Positions 12,801-22,160 of a stretch of DNA of 64,000 nucleotides are shown here, in pieces. Origin of the DNA: Cavia porcellus (taxonomy: Eukaryota; Chordata; Mammalia; Rodentia; Caviidae). The notes under the pieces are model-generated. The model saw only the letters and a list, made by a program, of their open reading frames with translations. It had not been told where the DNA came from and did no database searches. Made by a program: the position numbers and the translations under genes. The stretch lies in NCBI RefSeq assembly GCF_034190915.1, contig NW_026947484.1, positions 138,234,982 to 138,298,981 on the forward strand. Direction: 5' to 3'. Positions within the stretch are counted from its first letter, which is position 1, and every line of letters starts with the position of its first letter.

Positions 12801-15800
12801 GGGCAAAAGATTGATGAAATTTGAGATGGAAAGCTTAATCTTTACCTGCTCAGTGCATGGTTTCTAGCAAGGAAGGCTGATTCCTTCTAAAAGTAGCACC
12901 TTTTAGGTCTTCCTAGAAACTTCCCTACTTGAGGAATCCAGAAATAGTCTCACCTTAATCTTTTCTTTACAAATTAAATAATAAATAAAACCACAGACAT
13001 TTATAGATGGTATTTAGCATTCTTTTGGCATGTGTTTATTAAACTGATTCAAGCTGGTTGACGTGATAAGTCAGGCCTTCTGATTTGTGTCCTGAGGTGA
13101 TGAATATGTTATAATGCCTTCTTTCCTTTGAGTAGGCTGAGAGGATCATGGAGGCCATTGAGCTTTACCGAGAAGAAACTGCAAAAATGAAAGAACACAA
13201 AGCCATTTGTAAAGCTGCAGGCAAAGAGGTAATGATAGTCCATTAAATTGTAAGCTAAAAAACACAATAGGATTCCATTTCAGAATTTATTCACTCAGAT
13301 TATTATGGAAAACAGGCCAAACAAGGGAGGAAACAGCCGAGGAGATTAAGGAGACAGTTTATTACACTGGTGGGTTTCTGACTAGGATCTCTGCCAAAAA
13401 GCCAGAGGCCCACCTGCAGGATTCAGGACTGTTAAGGGAAAAGCAAGTGAGGAGGTACACAGGCAGATTTGGCAGATGTGATTGGAGGTTGGGTGACATC
13501 ATGGGTTGCTTGTAAGAGTTTAAACATTTCTGGTTACATCATAAGGCTATTGGATATACAAAGCATGGGTTATACAAAGAGAGAAATGTCCTGTTACACT
13601 TTAAGTTATATTGTAAGGCCACCAGTTACAGGAGGGCAGCAAAGATAGAAGTTTACACAAAGGAAGACGTGTTCTGTTATTGGGCTTGTCGAACATGTCT
13701 GCTGGGTCTTGGCTGGCATCTTGGGCAGGCTTTTAGTTAACCTTTTAATTTTGCCCCTTCACGATTGATATATAAGATGAATGCAGTGGAATCTTTTCTA
13801 ATTCAGTTATCAAAAGAAAGGGAGGAACAATAGGAGGAACGAATCTTAGTCTTAATAGCAAGGGAAGAATAGAAACTGTAGATTAACTGATTAATGTATT
13901 AGATTAGGAGCTCGTGTTTTCATGTTGGTTTGGGAGGCAGGATAACCATTTCAGGTTTGTATTACCGAGGCTTACAGCTGTGGAAAACTAAAGAGCCTTG
14001 TACTACTCTACTTTTTAGAGTTTTCTCTTTTCAAAATTATAAAATACTGTTATTACCCTGTCTGTGAAAAGTGCTATCACTATCTTAACAATGGTGTACA
14101 ATAATTTCTTCATAGGTTCCTCTTCCTATCAACCCCATCCTGATGGCTTATGGCAATATTTCAGTGAGTAGTGTCTGCTTTCCCTTGGTTTTTAAAGATG
14201 AAAGTAAGTAGAGACACACTTCAATTTGGAGACAGATGCATGGGAAAATCATTTGTCTTTAAAAATATTTCTTTAGTGTTTGAACTTCTTTTCAAGTTTT
14301 TTTTTTTTAATTAGTACATGTTTGCAGTACATAAAATTGCAATCCTTGTGTGGAGTTGGTACATGTACACAACACTTCTTAACTCTGTTTTCATCCTCTT
14401 CACTTCCCTGCCTACCCTGTTTTCCCTCCATCTCTCAGTTTCTTTCTCATGTGAAAAGGCTACATCTCCCCACTTCCTGTTATCTGTCTTTTATTTGGGT
14501 ATTTATTTGTATTTTGGCCTTCTCTTACAAAGAAATCTTGCCATATTTAAGCTTGTGTGTAAATTCCAAAGGAGCACTTTAGTTTGACTGGACTGACGTT
14601 CTTCTGTTGTCTAGTGCTTACTTGGGTCAGTATCCAAAGCCCTCTAAAGATTCTGTTCATTTAAATGAACTTTCAAATAAATCTGTAAAGGAAGAATATG
14701 CTTATCTAGTAATCACTGTTTACTTAGCATTTTACTTGTGTGTCTTATTCATCACAGTATTCTTACGAGTCAGTGTTAGGTTCATTTTATAGATAAAGAA
14801 AATGACTCTACTTAGTTGGTAAAGGCTCGGCTCATTTTGAACCTGGATCTGGCTGACTGTGGGCTGGTGCAGGTCTCGGCATGTTAGAACAGTTTCTCAA
14901 ATGAGAGAGGGGTCTTTGTTTTTTAGGTGATAGAAAGCACAATGTTAACAGAAACCAACCAAGAATATCATTAATGGTGTTAAATCTTCTTTTCTAGCCT
15001 TCAGCTTATGTATTAGAGATTTTTAAGGGGATCAAATCAAGGTGAGTCCTAGTGTGCTGTCATTCATCATATGGCAACATAGATTGAGTGCTCTTGTGAA
15101 CATGAAATAAAGAGAAATTACAATTGATGGTTATCTTCCTTAGAAGTTTATGTCAAACAGTTAATACAGAATAATTCATTATAATGTTCTTTTGCAATGT
15201 TAGAACTGAGAGTCTTTAGCCAGGTGTGGTGGCACACACCTGTAATCCCAGCACTCCAGGGCTGAGGCAGGAGGACTGCTGCAAGTTCAAGGCCGGCCTA
15301 GGAACATAGTGAGTTTCAGGCCTGCCGGAGCTATGTGTTAAGAGTATCTCAAAAAACCAAAAATAAATAAAGAGGCTTCTAAAGAAAGAACAAGTGAGGG
15401 GTTTATATTGTAGATCATGAAATAATTATATAAATCAAACCAGCCATTTGGGCTCATGCCTAAAATTCCAGTATGCTAAGTGGCTGAGATAGGAGGATTT
15501 CAAGTTCAAGCCCAACATGGGCAGTTTAGCAAGACTCTGTTTCAAAATAAAAAACAAGAAAAGGCCTGAGGAAATAGCTCAGTGAGAAGGCCCTGTGTTC
15601 AATCCCTAGTCCTAAAAAGAAATCATGCCAACAATGTTAATATTTTTTTCTCTATATTTTCTGGCTTATTATCTGTGTGCATATAGATAGAATCATATAC
15701 TTTTTCCCCCTTTTTTTACTTATTTCTCAAACTTCTGCATATATTACTAATGATCTTCAAAAAGACATCATTGGGTTATTCAAAGTATTCCATCGTACAA

Positions 15801-18610
15801 GTAATTGCTATTGGCTGTTACATTTGTTTCTTATTTTTTACTAATAATGTTTCAGTGAACACTTATGCATATAAATCTTTGTCATTATTGAATAAGTTTA
15901 TAGTGTTCTAGTAATCTAATGACTGATCAATATGTATGGGCTTTTTGAGTTTTTATAGTTCCAAATTATTTTCCAAGTGCTTATTACTGCCAATTTGAGA
16001 AGTAAAAGGTAGTGTTATACTTGGTTCAATCTTTATTGTTAATGAAGTTAAAATTGCACGTATTTTGACCCTTTGTATATTTTTCTTTTTAGTTACTGTC
16101 CTCTGAATTACTCTTAGTACTTTCACTTACGATTTTCAAAATGTTTAATTTTGTTTGTCATATACTTTTGGAATAATGTTATTTATGATTTACCTATTGG
16201 TTTTATGTATGTTTGACTTAAAGAAGATTTTTTTACAGAGAATCAAAACATCTACATATAACTTAAATAAATAAGGCCATTGCAAGATAATGATGAAATT
16301 TCACTAGCAAAATGTAAATGAGAATCATTTATTGAGGTATAATACATTACAGCCTGGAAAGAATCTATATTTTAAAGATGTAATTTTCTTAAACCAAATA
16401 ATAGATTTCTAATCCCAATTCAAATTCTCTTAAGATTATCAATTAGGATTTACAAATAGACCTGATTCTAGAAGGAGCTAGTCTCTGAGATTAAAAACTA
16501 TGATATTAGCAAAATTAAATAGTGTAGGGACAGTGTCAGAATCAGCAATCATCATCATGATCTCAAAATCTCTGGAAAACACACAGACACACAAATTTAA
16601 TATATGGTGTTTCTAAAAAGTATCGTATGCACGTGGAATATTTATTAAAAAGTTTGAGAAGTGGTGTTTATCTAGCCTGCTGTGCACCAAACACCATTTC
16701 AAATAAATTAAAATATTAAATATAAGATTCAAAAACATTGCAAAGCACATCCTTTATAGGTAGATCTATTCAAGTTTGAAAGCAGTAGAAAAGTAGTAAG
16801 AGAAAAGATTTAGTAATTGGCCACGTTAAAGACCGATATTTTCAATATTTATGTTTTCTTTTTCAGTGAACTGGAAGAGTCTCTGCTTGTGCTGCCTTTC
16901 TCCTATGTCCCAGACATTCTTAAACTCTTCAACGAGTTCATTCAGCTGGGATCTGATATTGAACTTATATGTAGATGCCTCTTCTTTCTCCTCAGGTAAC
17001 ATTCTTTTGCAAGGATACAGTGTCTCCTCAGAAGATCTGCTGAGTGCTATGTTAACTGAAGCCACCAGCACTTTGGGGTTAAAAATAGTATGTTTCAGTT
17101 TCAGAAACATACAGAGTTTCAATGTCATCTGACAGGCGTCCTTCTTACTCTTTGAAAATATTCTTGCCTTTACAACAGGGATAGTAATGACCCACTCTGT
17201 TAAGTAATACGTAGTGGTAAGATATTGTTCAGAAATGGTAATCCATCTTAATTAGGTTTCAGGATGCAGTCCAGTAGTAGAGCAATAGAGAAAAATTGAA
17301 TGTACCTTCAAATACTCTTACTAGAAACAGAAACTAGTTAGCCAAAACCAGTGGCTAAGCAGGTATATTGAGTGAATTTACTAAATAATTATTTAGTGAA
17401 TTTAGAGAATTGACCTCTTTTTATGATTCTTCACTCTCCATTCTTTATCAGGATAGTTCCAAGAGAATAGCAGATATATTTACTTTTTCTGTAGCCATTT
17501 TTATAGTTTCGGGCAAGTTGTGAAGGCAGAAATTCATGTTCTGCAATGTACTATTGAATCAGGCTCACAGTGAGAAACACTGAATACTTGTAGCATTCCA
17601 GGTTGTAGATGAGCACTGCCTGACGGATCATTAGATTATCTCAGCACTATTGGTCAGACTTTCTTTTGTTTCTGTGGAAAAACTTAGGAATGTTGGCAAT
17701 TCCTAAAAACCTCATTCTGATGCTAAGCTTTCTACAAAATACCATTGTCAAAAATCTGCAGTCATCCTGGTAAATTAATGAGAAAAGAATTAGTTTTGCA
17801 ATAAGTATAGCATGCATAAGGTGTAGAATAACATTTTTTAAATTGTCATCAAATTGTATATCTAATATCTGATAAGGAAAGAAACTTTTTTCAGCTTTTA
17901 ATTTTTGCTAGAAGCTTTACTTCGATGATATGGGGAAATAAATCTGTTGTTGCTATTGCTTTGATATTACAACTATTTATTGCTGCTAGGAAGGTCATCC
18001 AGGACCAAAACTGCTCTTGGCAACGTGACTGTATTTTTTCCTATTAGGATTCATTTCGGACAGATCACTAGCAACCAAATGCTTGTGCCAGTGATAGAAA
18101 AATTAAAGGAAACAACTATCTTGAAAGTCAGACAAGTCCGGGTAAGTATCTTTGTATAAAGATACACAAAGATATAAGTATCTTTGTGTAAAGATACAAT
18201 AATGAGGCAAAATCCTAGCACGTATGTGACTTAGAAGTAGTATAGTATGTTGTCTTGTCTACAGCAATACCAGCCAGATGTAAATCTATTTGAGATGAAA
18301 TTTTTGTTGGATCTGGTATAATGAGCTAAAAAATTAAAACAAGAGAATTGTTTAGCGAGAGAAGAACAAGTCATAACATCTCAAGCTATTGTGCCCCGGC
18401 TCACATATGCTGCTGTGCTGGACTGAAAGATCAGGAGTTTGTTTTCTTCCCTAGGATGTTATTGGCTTCAATATGGCAGGTCTTGATTATCTCAGGAGGG
18501 AATGTGAGGCGAAAAGTGAAATCATGTTTTTTGCTGAAGCTACAAGCCAGTTGGAAGAGAAGAAGAGGAAGAGGAAAAAGAGGGAGAAGATGATTTTAAC
18601 ACTGACTTAG
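592..18610 (+). CDS. WDR3: WDR3 (Utp12/Dip2 homologue), 3' part, 17 coding exons
   Basis: WD-repeat subunit of the UTP-B module of the small-subunit processome, which acts in the nucleolus in early 18S rRNA processing and 40S assembly (known family role). The exons are 592-822, 3457-3550, 5815-5916, 7532-7617, 7777-7912, 8689-8745, 10149-10249, 10436-10547, 10683-10817, 11099-11149, 11601-11666, 13136-13228, 14116-14163, 14998-15041, 16867-16995, 18048-18141 and 18455-18610. They join in frame to 577 residues plus stop, against about 943 in the human protein, so roughly the first 366 residues lie upstream of the window. Window residues 1-340 hold seven WD repeats of the second propeller, with GH...WD/WN-type signatures. 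A charged linker follows (about 340-430), then the helical Utp12 C-terminal domain (about 435-527), then a Lys/Arg-rich tail ending ILTLT that probably serves as a nuclear/nucleolar signal. All introns are GT-AG. I recognise the protein by near-identity to human WDR3 throughout. Confidence 0.97.
1140..2420 (+). repeat. L2-like LINE remnant
   Basis: Pyrimidine-rich, old sequence with L2 3'-end phrases: CATTTATATCCCATCAGCC..., GTCTATTAGGCATC..., and CTTTTCACAGTGGAAG near the typical 'discordant drug' L2 tail. Lies in a WDR3 intron. Boundaries are approximate. Confidence 0.55.
2640..3065 (+). mobile_element. TcMar-Tigger-like DNA transposon remnant
   Basis: Non-coding end of a Tigger-type element: TACGTAATTGTGTGTTTTGT, ACACTTGTGATAGGAAATTT, and a CATTGACCAAAGCATCATTG end. 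Strongly mutated; no transposase frame. Confidence 0.6.
3457..3550 (+). CDS. WDR3: WDR3 exon (window exon 2)
   Basis: Acceptor TTTTCCTCATAG, donor AAAG|GTAAAC. Encodes residues 77-108 ([17 protein letters not shown] to VIIGTK), the first strands of the next WD repeat. Ends in phase 0. Confidence 0.95.
4076..4215 (+). repeat. MIR SINE remnant
   Basis: Core of the form AGATTACTTCAACTCTGTTA...TTTTCTTGAGTAGAATGGT, then AAAGGACTCAGCACAGAT. This matches the MIR layout of 'cttaacctctctg...cctcatctgtaaaatgg'. Confidence 0.6.
4759..5200 (-). mobile_element. MaLR/ORR1-like LTR
   Basis: Read on the plus strand it goes from a degenerate TTAGTTACTTTT-type end through GGACTCACAGTTTCAGAGG and TTTCAGTCCATGGTCAGC. 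This is the reverse of a MaLR LTR ending in TGAGCCAAAATAAACCTTTC. Ends are approximate. Confidence 0.55.
5815..5916 (+). CDS. WDR3: WDR3 exon (window exon 3)
   Basis: Acceptor GTCTTCCTAG, donor CAG|GTAACT. It has 34 complete codons ([14 protein letters not shown] to MSLSPDQ) that close one WD blade at LYDL and start another at [10 protein letters not shown]. Symmetric phase 0-0. Confidence 0.95.
6016..6185 (-). repeat. B1-like SINE
   Basis: TTTTTTTTGGCTTTG tail side, two tandem TTCAGGCTGGCCTTGAACTC-like blocks, GCTGGGATTAAAGGCATGC, and CACCATGCCCAGC at the 5' end. Confidence 0.88.
7532..7617 (+). CDS. WDR3: WDR3 exon (window exon 4)
   Basis: Acceptor TTAATTTTCAG, donor AGAG|GTGAGG. Encodes [19 protein letters not shown] and the following acidic stretch to QK, plus two bases of a split Arg codon. 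It carries the FWDF end of a WD blade. Confidence 0.95.
7777..7912 (+). CDS. WDR3: WDR3 exon (window exon 5)
   Basis: Acceptor TGATGCTAG, donor AAAG|GTATTG. Encodes residues 172-216, [15 protein letters not shown] to [10 protein letters not shown], one WD blade. Ends in phase 0. Translation reads straight through the donor for nine codons before a stop, so a simple open-frame call overshoots the exon here. Confidence 0.95.
7967..8098 (+). repeat. B1-like SINE
   Basis: GGGCATGGTGGTACACGCCT GTAATCCCAG start and a GTCTCAAAAAG tail. Lies in a WDR3 intron just after the 7777-7912 exon. Confidence 0.88.
8689..8745 (+). CDS. WDR3: WDR3 exon (window exon 6, 57 nt)
   Basis: Acceptor CTTTTATGTTTAG, donor TTAT|GTAAGT. 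It has 19 codons, [19 protein letters not shown]. The last residue is Tyr where the human protein has His (DISH-DGAL). Phase 0-0 and too short to appear as a free-standing open frame. Confidence 0.93.
9138..9213 (+). repeat. ID-type (tRNA-derived) SINE
   Basis: AGCTGGGGATTTAGCCCAGC start with a degraded box B, then a GGTACAAAA tail. Flanked by a perfect target-site duplication, AAGTTATCTAA (9127-9137 and again after the tail). Confidence 0.85.
10149..10249 (+). CDS. WDR3: WDR3 exon (window exon 7)
   Basis: Acceptor CTTTCTTACAG, donor ACAG|GTAGGT. Encodes [19 protein letters not shown] and on to FAHDD, plus two bases of a split Ser. Contains the SADRNVKIW signature of a WD blade. Confidence 0.95.
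10436..10547 (+). CDS. WDR3: WDR3 exon (window exon 8)
   Basis: Acceptor GAATACTTTCAG, donor GGAG|GTAACC. Encodes residues 270-306, [17 protein letters not shown] to FEHIQTLE, including the [10 protein letters not shown] blade end. Confidence 0.95.
10683..10817 (+). CDS. WDR3: WDR3 exon (window exon 9)
   Basis: Acceptor TTTCTTTCTCCAG, donor GATG|GTGAGA. It has 45 codons, [17 protein letters not shown] to ILEEEREM. This is the last WD blade ([11 protein letters not shown]) and the start of the acidic/charged linker. Confidence 0.95.
11099..11149 (+). CDS. WDR3: WDR3 exon (window exon 10, 51 nt)
   Basis: Acceptor TCTCATGGCAG, donor AGCT|GTAAGT. Encodes 17 residues, [17 protein letters not shown], part of the charged linker after the propeller. 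Symmetric phase 0-0. Confidence 0.93.
11601..11666 (+). CDS. WDR3: WDR3 exon (window exon 11, 66 nt)
   Basis: Acceptor TTTGTTTCTTGTAG, donor AGCG|GTAAGT. It has 22 codons, [20 protein letters not shown] then KA. Phase 0-0. The 1.47-kb intron after it holds an ID SINE and two antisense LTRs. Confidence 0.94.
12053..12154 (-). repeat. ID-type SINE with GATAAAAAGG tail
   Basis: Reverse of GGGGCTGGAGATTTAGCTCA...ACTGATAAAAAGG with a poly(A) tail. Flanked by TTGTTCCTT on both sides. It is one of five near-identical copies in the window (12053, 45667, 53428, 57068, 62220). Confidence 0.9.
12194..12516 (-). mobile_element. Solo LTR, class II (ERVK/IAP-like), in a WDR3 intron
   Basis: A 323-bp element flanked by perfect 6-bp duplications CTCTTC (12188-12193 and 12517-12522). 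On the minus strand it begins TGTAGGGAGCCGAGTGACAG and ends GGCCAGATCA. Inside, on the minus strand, are a TATAAAAG box and a later AATAAA. A 6-bp duplication and a TGT...GGGAGCC start are typical of ERVK LTRs. No internal retroviral genes are present. Confidence 0.85.
13136..13228 (+). CDS. WDR3: WDR3 exon (window exon 12)
   Basis: Acceptor CTTTGAGTAG, donor AGAG|GTAATG. It has 31 codons, [19 protein letters not shown] to KAAGKE, a predicted amphipathic helix leading into the C-terminal domain. Confidence 0.95.
13306..13761 (-). mobile_element. Probable solo LTR (ERV), second in the same WDR3 intron
   Basis: On the minus strand it begins TGAAGGGGCAAAATTAAAAG, has AATAAACTGTCTCC near the 3' third, and ends about GGCCTGTTTTCCA. 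The U3-R-U5 layout is plausible, but no clean target-site duplication was found, so the ends are approximate. Confidence 0.5.
14116..14163 (+). CDS. WDR3: WDR3 exon (window exon 13, 48 nt)
   Basis: Acceptor TTTCTTCATAG, donor TTCA|GTGAGT. It has 16 codons, [16 protein letters not shown]. Phase 0-0. Confidence 0.93.
14998..15041 (+). CDS. WDR3: WDR3 exon (window exon 14, 44 nt)
   Basis: Acceptor TCTTCTTTTCTAG, donor CAAG|GTGAGT. Encodes [14 protein letters not shown] plus two bases of a split Ser codon; start of the Utp12 C-terminal domain. Confidence 0.93.
15217..15375 (+). repeat. B1-like SINE
   Basis: GCCAGGTGTGGTGGCACACA start, TGTAATCCCAGCACTCCAGG, a GTATCTCAAAAAACC tail. One of the better preserved copies. 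Confidence 0.9.
15437..15620 (+). repeat. Old B1-like SINE with a degraded ID-like piece
   Basis: Diverged GGGCTCATGCCTAAAATTCC start and GTTTCAAAATAAAAAACAAG tail, followed by AAATAGCTCAGTGAGAAGG...TTCAATCCCTAG, which resembles a tRNA-type SINE. Possibly a composite element. Confidence 0.6.
16867..16995 (+). CDS. WDR3: WDR3 exon (window exon 15)
   Basis: Acceptor TTTTCTTTTTCAG, donor TCAG|GTAACA. Encodes residues 453-494, [18 protein letters not shown] to [11 protein letters not shown]: the hydrophobic helical core of the Utp12 domain. Confidence 0.95.
18048..18141 (+). CDS. WDR3: WDR3 exon (window exon 16)
   Basis: Acceptor TTTTTTCCTATTAG, donor CCGG|GTAAGT. Encodes residues 496-526, [19 protein letters not shown] to KVRQVR. 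The donor is immediately followed by a short hairpin that recurs 32 bases downstream (see findings). Confidence 0.95.
18147..18196 (+). repeat. Two-copy hairpin repeat at a WDR3 splice donor
   Basis: TATCTTT-GTAT-AAAGATA at 18147-18164 and TATCTTT-GTGT-AAAGATA at 18179-18196, period 32 bases. The first stem starts five bases into the intron after the 18141 exon end. Confidence 0.85.
18455..18610 (+). CDS. WDR3: WDR3 terminal coding exon
   Basis: Acceptor TTTTCTTCCCTAG. Encodes [20 protein letters not shown], on to [11 protein letters not shown], a run of Lys/Arg ([10 protein letters not shown]) and ILTLT, then TAG at 18608-18610. The basic run looks like a nuclear or nucleolar localisation signal (inference). 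Confidence 0.96.
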   Translation, partial: DVIGFNMAGLDYLRRECEAKSEIMFFAEATSQLEEKKRKRKKREKMILTLT

Positions 18611-19038
18611 AAGGGAAGTTTGGTGCCTTTTGCCTAAAAAAACTTTTCAACTAAGCAGTGGTGCAGTCGGGATCATCTTAAAAGTACTAAACAATAGAAG
18701 ACTTTGCTGCAGATCTCAGAACGCACCTCCCACCTCTGCCTGAGGAAATGCCAGCACAGGGCTATGATTTGGCACCATTCCTTGCTTTTGAAAGCATGAC
18801 TGTTTTAAAAATCATTTGAACTTTCAAAGGTTTGACCGTCTTTTGAGACAATCAGATGCATAAACGACTGTCTTCTGTCCATAAATGCCGTGTCATAGAA
18901 CTTTGGACCTGAAAAGGACCGTAAAAATTATCAAGAGCAGCCTTCTTGAAACATAACATCTTCCTGGTTAATGTATCTGTATATAACATCTTATTTCTCT
19001 TTATACTTTTCCAAATAAAATAGTTGGTCATTAAAGAG
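18611..19038 (+). other. WDR3: WDR3 3' UTR
   Basis: Untranslated stretch from the stop codon to just past the AATAAA at 19014-19019; the cleavage site at about 19035-19040 is estimated. No repeat was recognised inside. Confidence 0.75.
19014..19019 (+). terminator. WDR3 poly(A) signal
   Basis: Canonical AATAAA about 400 bases after the WDR3 stop, followed by a TG-rich stretch from 19086 that could serve as the downstream element. Confidence 0.75.
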
Positions 19039-19085
19039 TAATCAAGCTAAGATACTTGCTGAGTTTCTGAGGAATTTGTAGATCA

Positions 19086-19166
19086 TGTGTGTATACGTCT
19101 GTGTGGGAATTTGTGTGCACGCGTGCGTGTATGTGTGTGAGTGTGTGTGTGTGCATGCATGTGTAG
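19086..19166 (+). repeat. TG-rich low-complexity tract
   Basis: Imperfect (TG)n with GCGTGCGTGTATGTGTGTGA-like interruptions, just past the WDR3 poly(A) site. Confidence 0.85.
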
Positions 19167-19530
19167 ATTTGGGAAGGTGGGAGCATCCTAGGAAAAGAGA
19201 TTAACACATATACTTTGAACCTAATCATTGTTCCATAACACACATTGTCTGGAGTCTGTAACAGCCCATGTGGTTTTTTCCTTTTTCTTTCAGCAGAAAG
19301 CTCTTACCAGCAGGATTTTTGTCAGCCTTTTGGCCTTCTGAGCTCAGATCAAAAACTAATTAAGCATTGCCTAAGGCATTTTAGTTCTACATTTTAGCCG
19401 ACATAGCTGAACATTTTTACTCTTTTTATAAATTAGTCTCAAAGGCTCTTAACCCGCACCCCGCAAAAAGGCTCTTAAAGCCCCATGGTCATGTACAGTC
19501 ACAGCAATGGCCCTACTCCTGGTACCAAAT

Positions 19531-19920
19531 TGTCTTAGTTACTTTCCTTTTTAATGAGACAAAATACCTGACACCCAAACTTAAAGGAAGAAAAGTTTTT
19601 TAGCTCATGGTTCGTAAAGGTTTCAGTCTAAATGCAGCTGGCTCCAAGACAGGAAGATTGGCAGTATCATCACAGAAGAAACAATTCATGGCACACAGCA
19701 AAAGCAACAAGGGATGAGCACACCTCTATTTATCACTTATGTCTTATCCAGGCTACTTAAAACAGATAACAGTCACAACAGTAAGCCTAATACCCTTAAT
19801 CTTAACATTCACCATAAATCAGTTTCAGCATTACTCGCTCTAGATCTAGCTACCTTTAAAAAATGCCCCCATGACTACATAAGGCTTTAGGAAGACATCT
19901 AGACACAAGCCATAACACAC
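19531..19920 (-). mobile_element. MaLR/ORR1-like LTR
   Basis: Plus-strand start TGTCTTAGTTACTTTCC, then GACAAAATACCTGACACC and TTTAGCTCATGGTTC. Same family and orientation as the copies at 4759, 21781, 33169, 35713 and 37535. Confidence 0.65.
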
Positions 19921-19944
19921 AGTTCTTACAAATTTAATTCGTTA

Positions 19945-20262
19945 AATTGAGATCATATGACACTAGAGAGTTCCTAAGGACTATGGGCCTTGTAGAAACG
20001 TTACATGAAGATAGGCAGGAAACAAGGCCACATAATGATGGGAAAGATTGGCATTGGAGTAACGCAGCTACAAATGGAGAACACCAAACATTGCAGGCTA
20101 CTATCAGTAGCCAGGAGAGACATGGAACAAATTTTCCCTCAGATCATCCCAAAGGTACTCTCCTGTCAGTCTAGATTTTAGACTTCTCGCTTCCTGAACT
20201 ATAAGAGAACATATCTGTTGTTTTAAAACATTCAGCTTGTAGTAACTTGTTAAGGCAGCCCA
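19945..20262 (+). mobile_element. MLT1-like LTR remnant
   Basis: Contains GCCAGGAGAGACATGGAAC, CTCAGATCATCCCAAAGG, and a GTTGTTTTAAAACATTCAGC to AAGGCAGCCCAG end, which is the layout of an MLT1 3' half. It explains the 75-codon open frame at 19947-20174. Confidence 0.6.
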
Positions 20263-20329
20263 GCATAATACACATTTTTTTGTACTGGATACTGAACTGA
20301 GATCTTTCACACTGAGCACATTCCTACCC

Positions 20330-20447
20330 ATTTTTTACATTGAGACAGATTCTCTCAATCCAGTCTGTGCTCGAATCTGACAATCCTCTTGCCTCAGACT
20401 CACATTGAGCTGGGATTATAGGCATGTACTATCATACCCAGCATAAT
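20330..20447 (-). repeat. B1-like SINE, diverged
   Basis: TTGAGACAGATTCTCTC ... GAGCTGGGATTATAGGCATG ... CTATCATACCCAGCA. Confidence 0.7.
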
Positions 20448-20639
20448 ACAGATGTTGATATCAAGAAGTGGAGTACTTCTGTAACAAATACCTAAAAATG
20501 GAGACATAGTTTTGGAGTTGGTTAATTGGTAGGAGTTTAAACCACAATATAGGAAACCTTCAGAATATCTTAAAGAGACTGTTAGTAGAACTATGGACAC
20601 TAGTTTACAATTCCACAAACAGTGTAGAATGGTTCATTT

Positions 20640-21235
20640 TTCCCCCACAACCTTGCCAGGATTTTGTGTTTTGAGTCCTTGATAATAGCCACTCTTAGTG
20701 GAATAAGGTGAGATCTCAGTGTTTTGATTTGCATCTCTCTAATGGCTAAAATACAGAACATTTTGTCATGCATTTACTGGCTATACTTACTCTTCTTAGA
20801 AGTATCTATTTCAATTATCTTTTTTGATTGGGTCTTTTACTTTTGGGGGTCTTACGTTTTTTGAGTTCTTTATAAAGTTTAGGTATTAGTCTGTCTGAGG
20901 AATTACTGAGTAAATATTTTCCCCCATTCTATAGGTTGTCTCTTCACTCTTGGTTGTTTCTTTTTTTGTGCACAAGCTTTTTAATTGATACAGGCCCATT
21001 TGTTGATTTTTTTTTTCTCTTGTGCAATTAGGGTTATGTTCATGAAGTCAGTCCTTGCTTCTTCAAGAGTTTTACCATTTTTTTTTTCTTCCAGCAGATT
21101 CAGTGTTTGTTTTTATATACAGGTCTTTGATCCATTTTGACTTGATTTTAGGATAGGGTGAGAGATCTGAATCAAGATCCATTCTCCTTCCTTCTCCAGA
21201 TTTTCAGCTCCATTTGTTCAAGAGTAGGTACAGAA
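20640..21235 (-). mobile_element. L1 LINE fragment (antisense)
   Basis: Reverse complement of the 3' part of L1 ORF2. Recognisable phrases are TTTGATTTGCATCTCTCTAA, TTCTTTATAAAGTTTAGG, CATTCTATAGGTTGTCTC and GATCCATTTTGACTTGATTT. Riddled with stops and indels. Confidence 0.8.
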
Positions 21236-21780
21236 AACTGATACAGTAAACTCAAAGCAGACACAATGCAAAGAAAGAAGAAGGAAAGAAGGGAGGGATT
21301 GGGGGAAAAGAAAGAAAGGGAAGGTCAAGAGAAAAGGAAAATAAAAGAAATATGGACACTAAGGGCAGTTCTGGTGAGATCCCTAAAGGATGTGATTGGG
21401 ACAGTAGCGAAACATCACTTTAGAGAATGCATGTACTGTAATGAACAGAATATTGGTAGGAATATAAATATTAAAGATGCTTCTGATTAGGCCTTAGACA
21501 GGAATGAGGAACATGTCATTGAATACTTGAAACAATTCTCATTATAAAGTAGCAGAAAATCTAGCCAAATTCAGTGTTCTGTTAGGTGGAAGGTAGAACT
21601 TATTAAATAATGAACTTGATTTTTCAGTTGAAAATTTCTGAGCACAATAGATGTGGCCTGGGTTTCTTGTCTCTTAGAGTGTAACACAAGAAAAAATCAA
21701 GGAAGGAATTGTTCAGCAAAAAGGAACCAGGGTGATTATCTGAAAAATTTACAGTCTTTCTAAAGCCACATGCAAAAGAT

Positions 21781-22160
21781 CTGTTTTAATTACTTTTCTC
21801 TCCTTGCTGAGACAAAATACTCAGTGCTCAAATTAGGGAAGGAAAGGTTTATTTAGCTTACAGTCTGTGGAAGTTTCAGTCTATAATCAGCTTGCTGCAA
21901 GGCAGAGTGGCATGGCTGAGGGGCAACCATTCATGGCAGCAGAAGATAGCTAAAGCAACAAGAGCCAAAAAGAGGCAAGCAAATCTATTTTCCTACCTGA
22001 TATTTTATGCAGGTTTCCTGCTCTAGGGCAAGTGTAACACTCACACCATCTCCCTGCCTTCCCTTGCACAGACTGAGTTAACAAAATGAGGTTCCTGAAC
22101 GGCTGCTGAGTTGCTCAGGTGAACTTCTAAATTTCTCAAGTTGACACTATAAATTGACTT
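21781..22160 (-). mobile_element. MaLR/ORR1-like LTR
   Basis: TTTTAATTACTTTTCTCTCC, GACAAAATACTCAGTGC, AAAGGTTTATTTAGCTTACA, then AGTTTCAGTCTATAATCAGC. Confidence 0.65.

Noticed and set aside
19947..20174. 75-codon plus-strand frame
   Set aside because: It lies in an MLT1-like LTR remnant.
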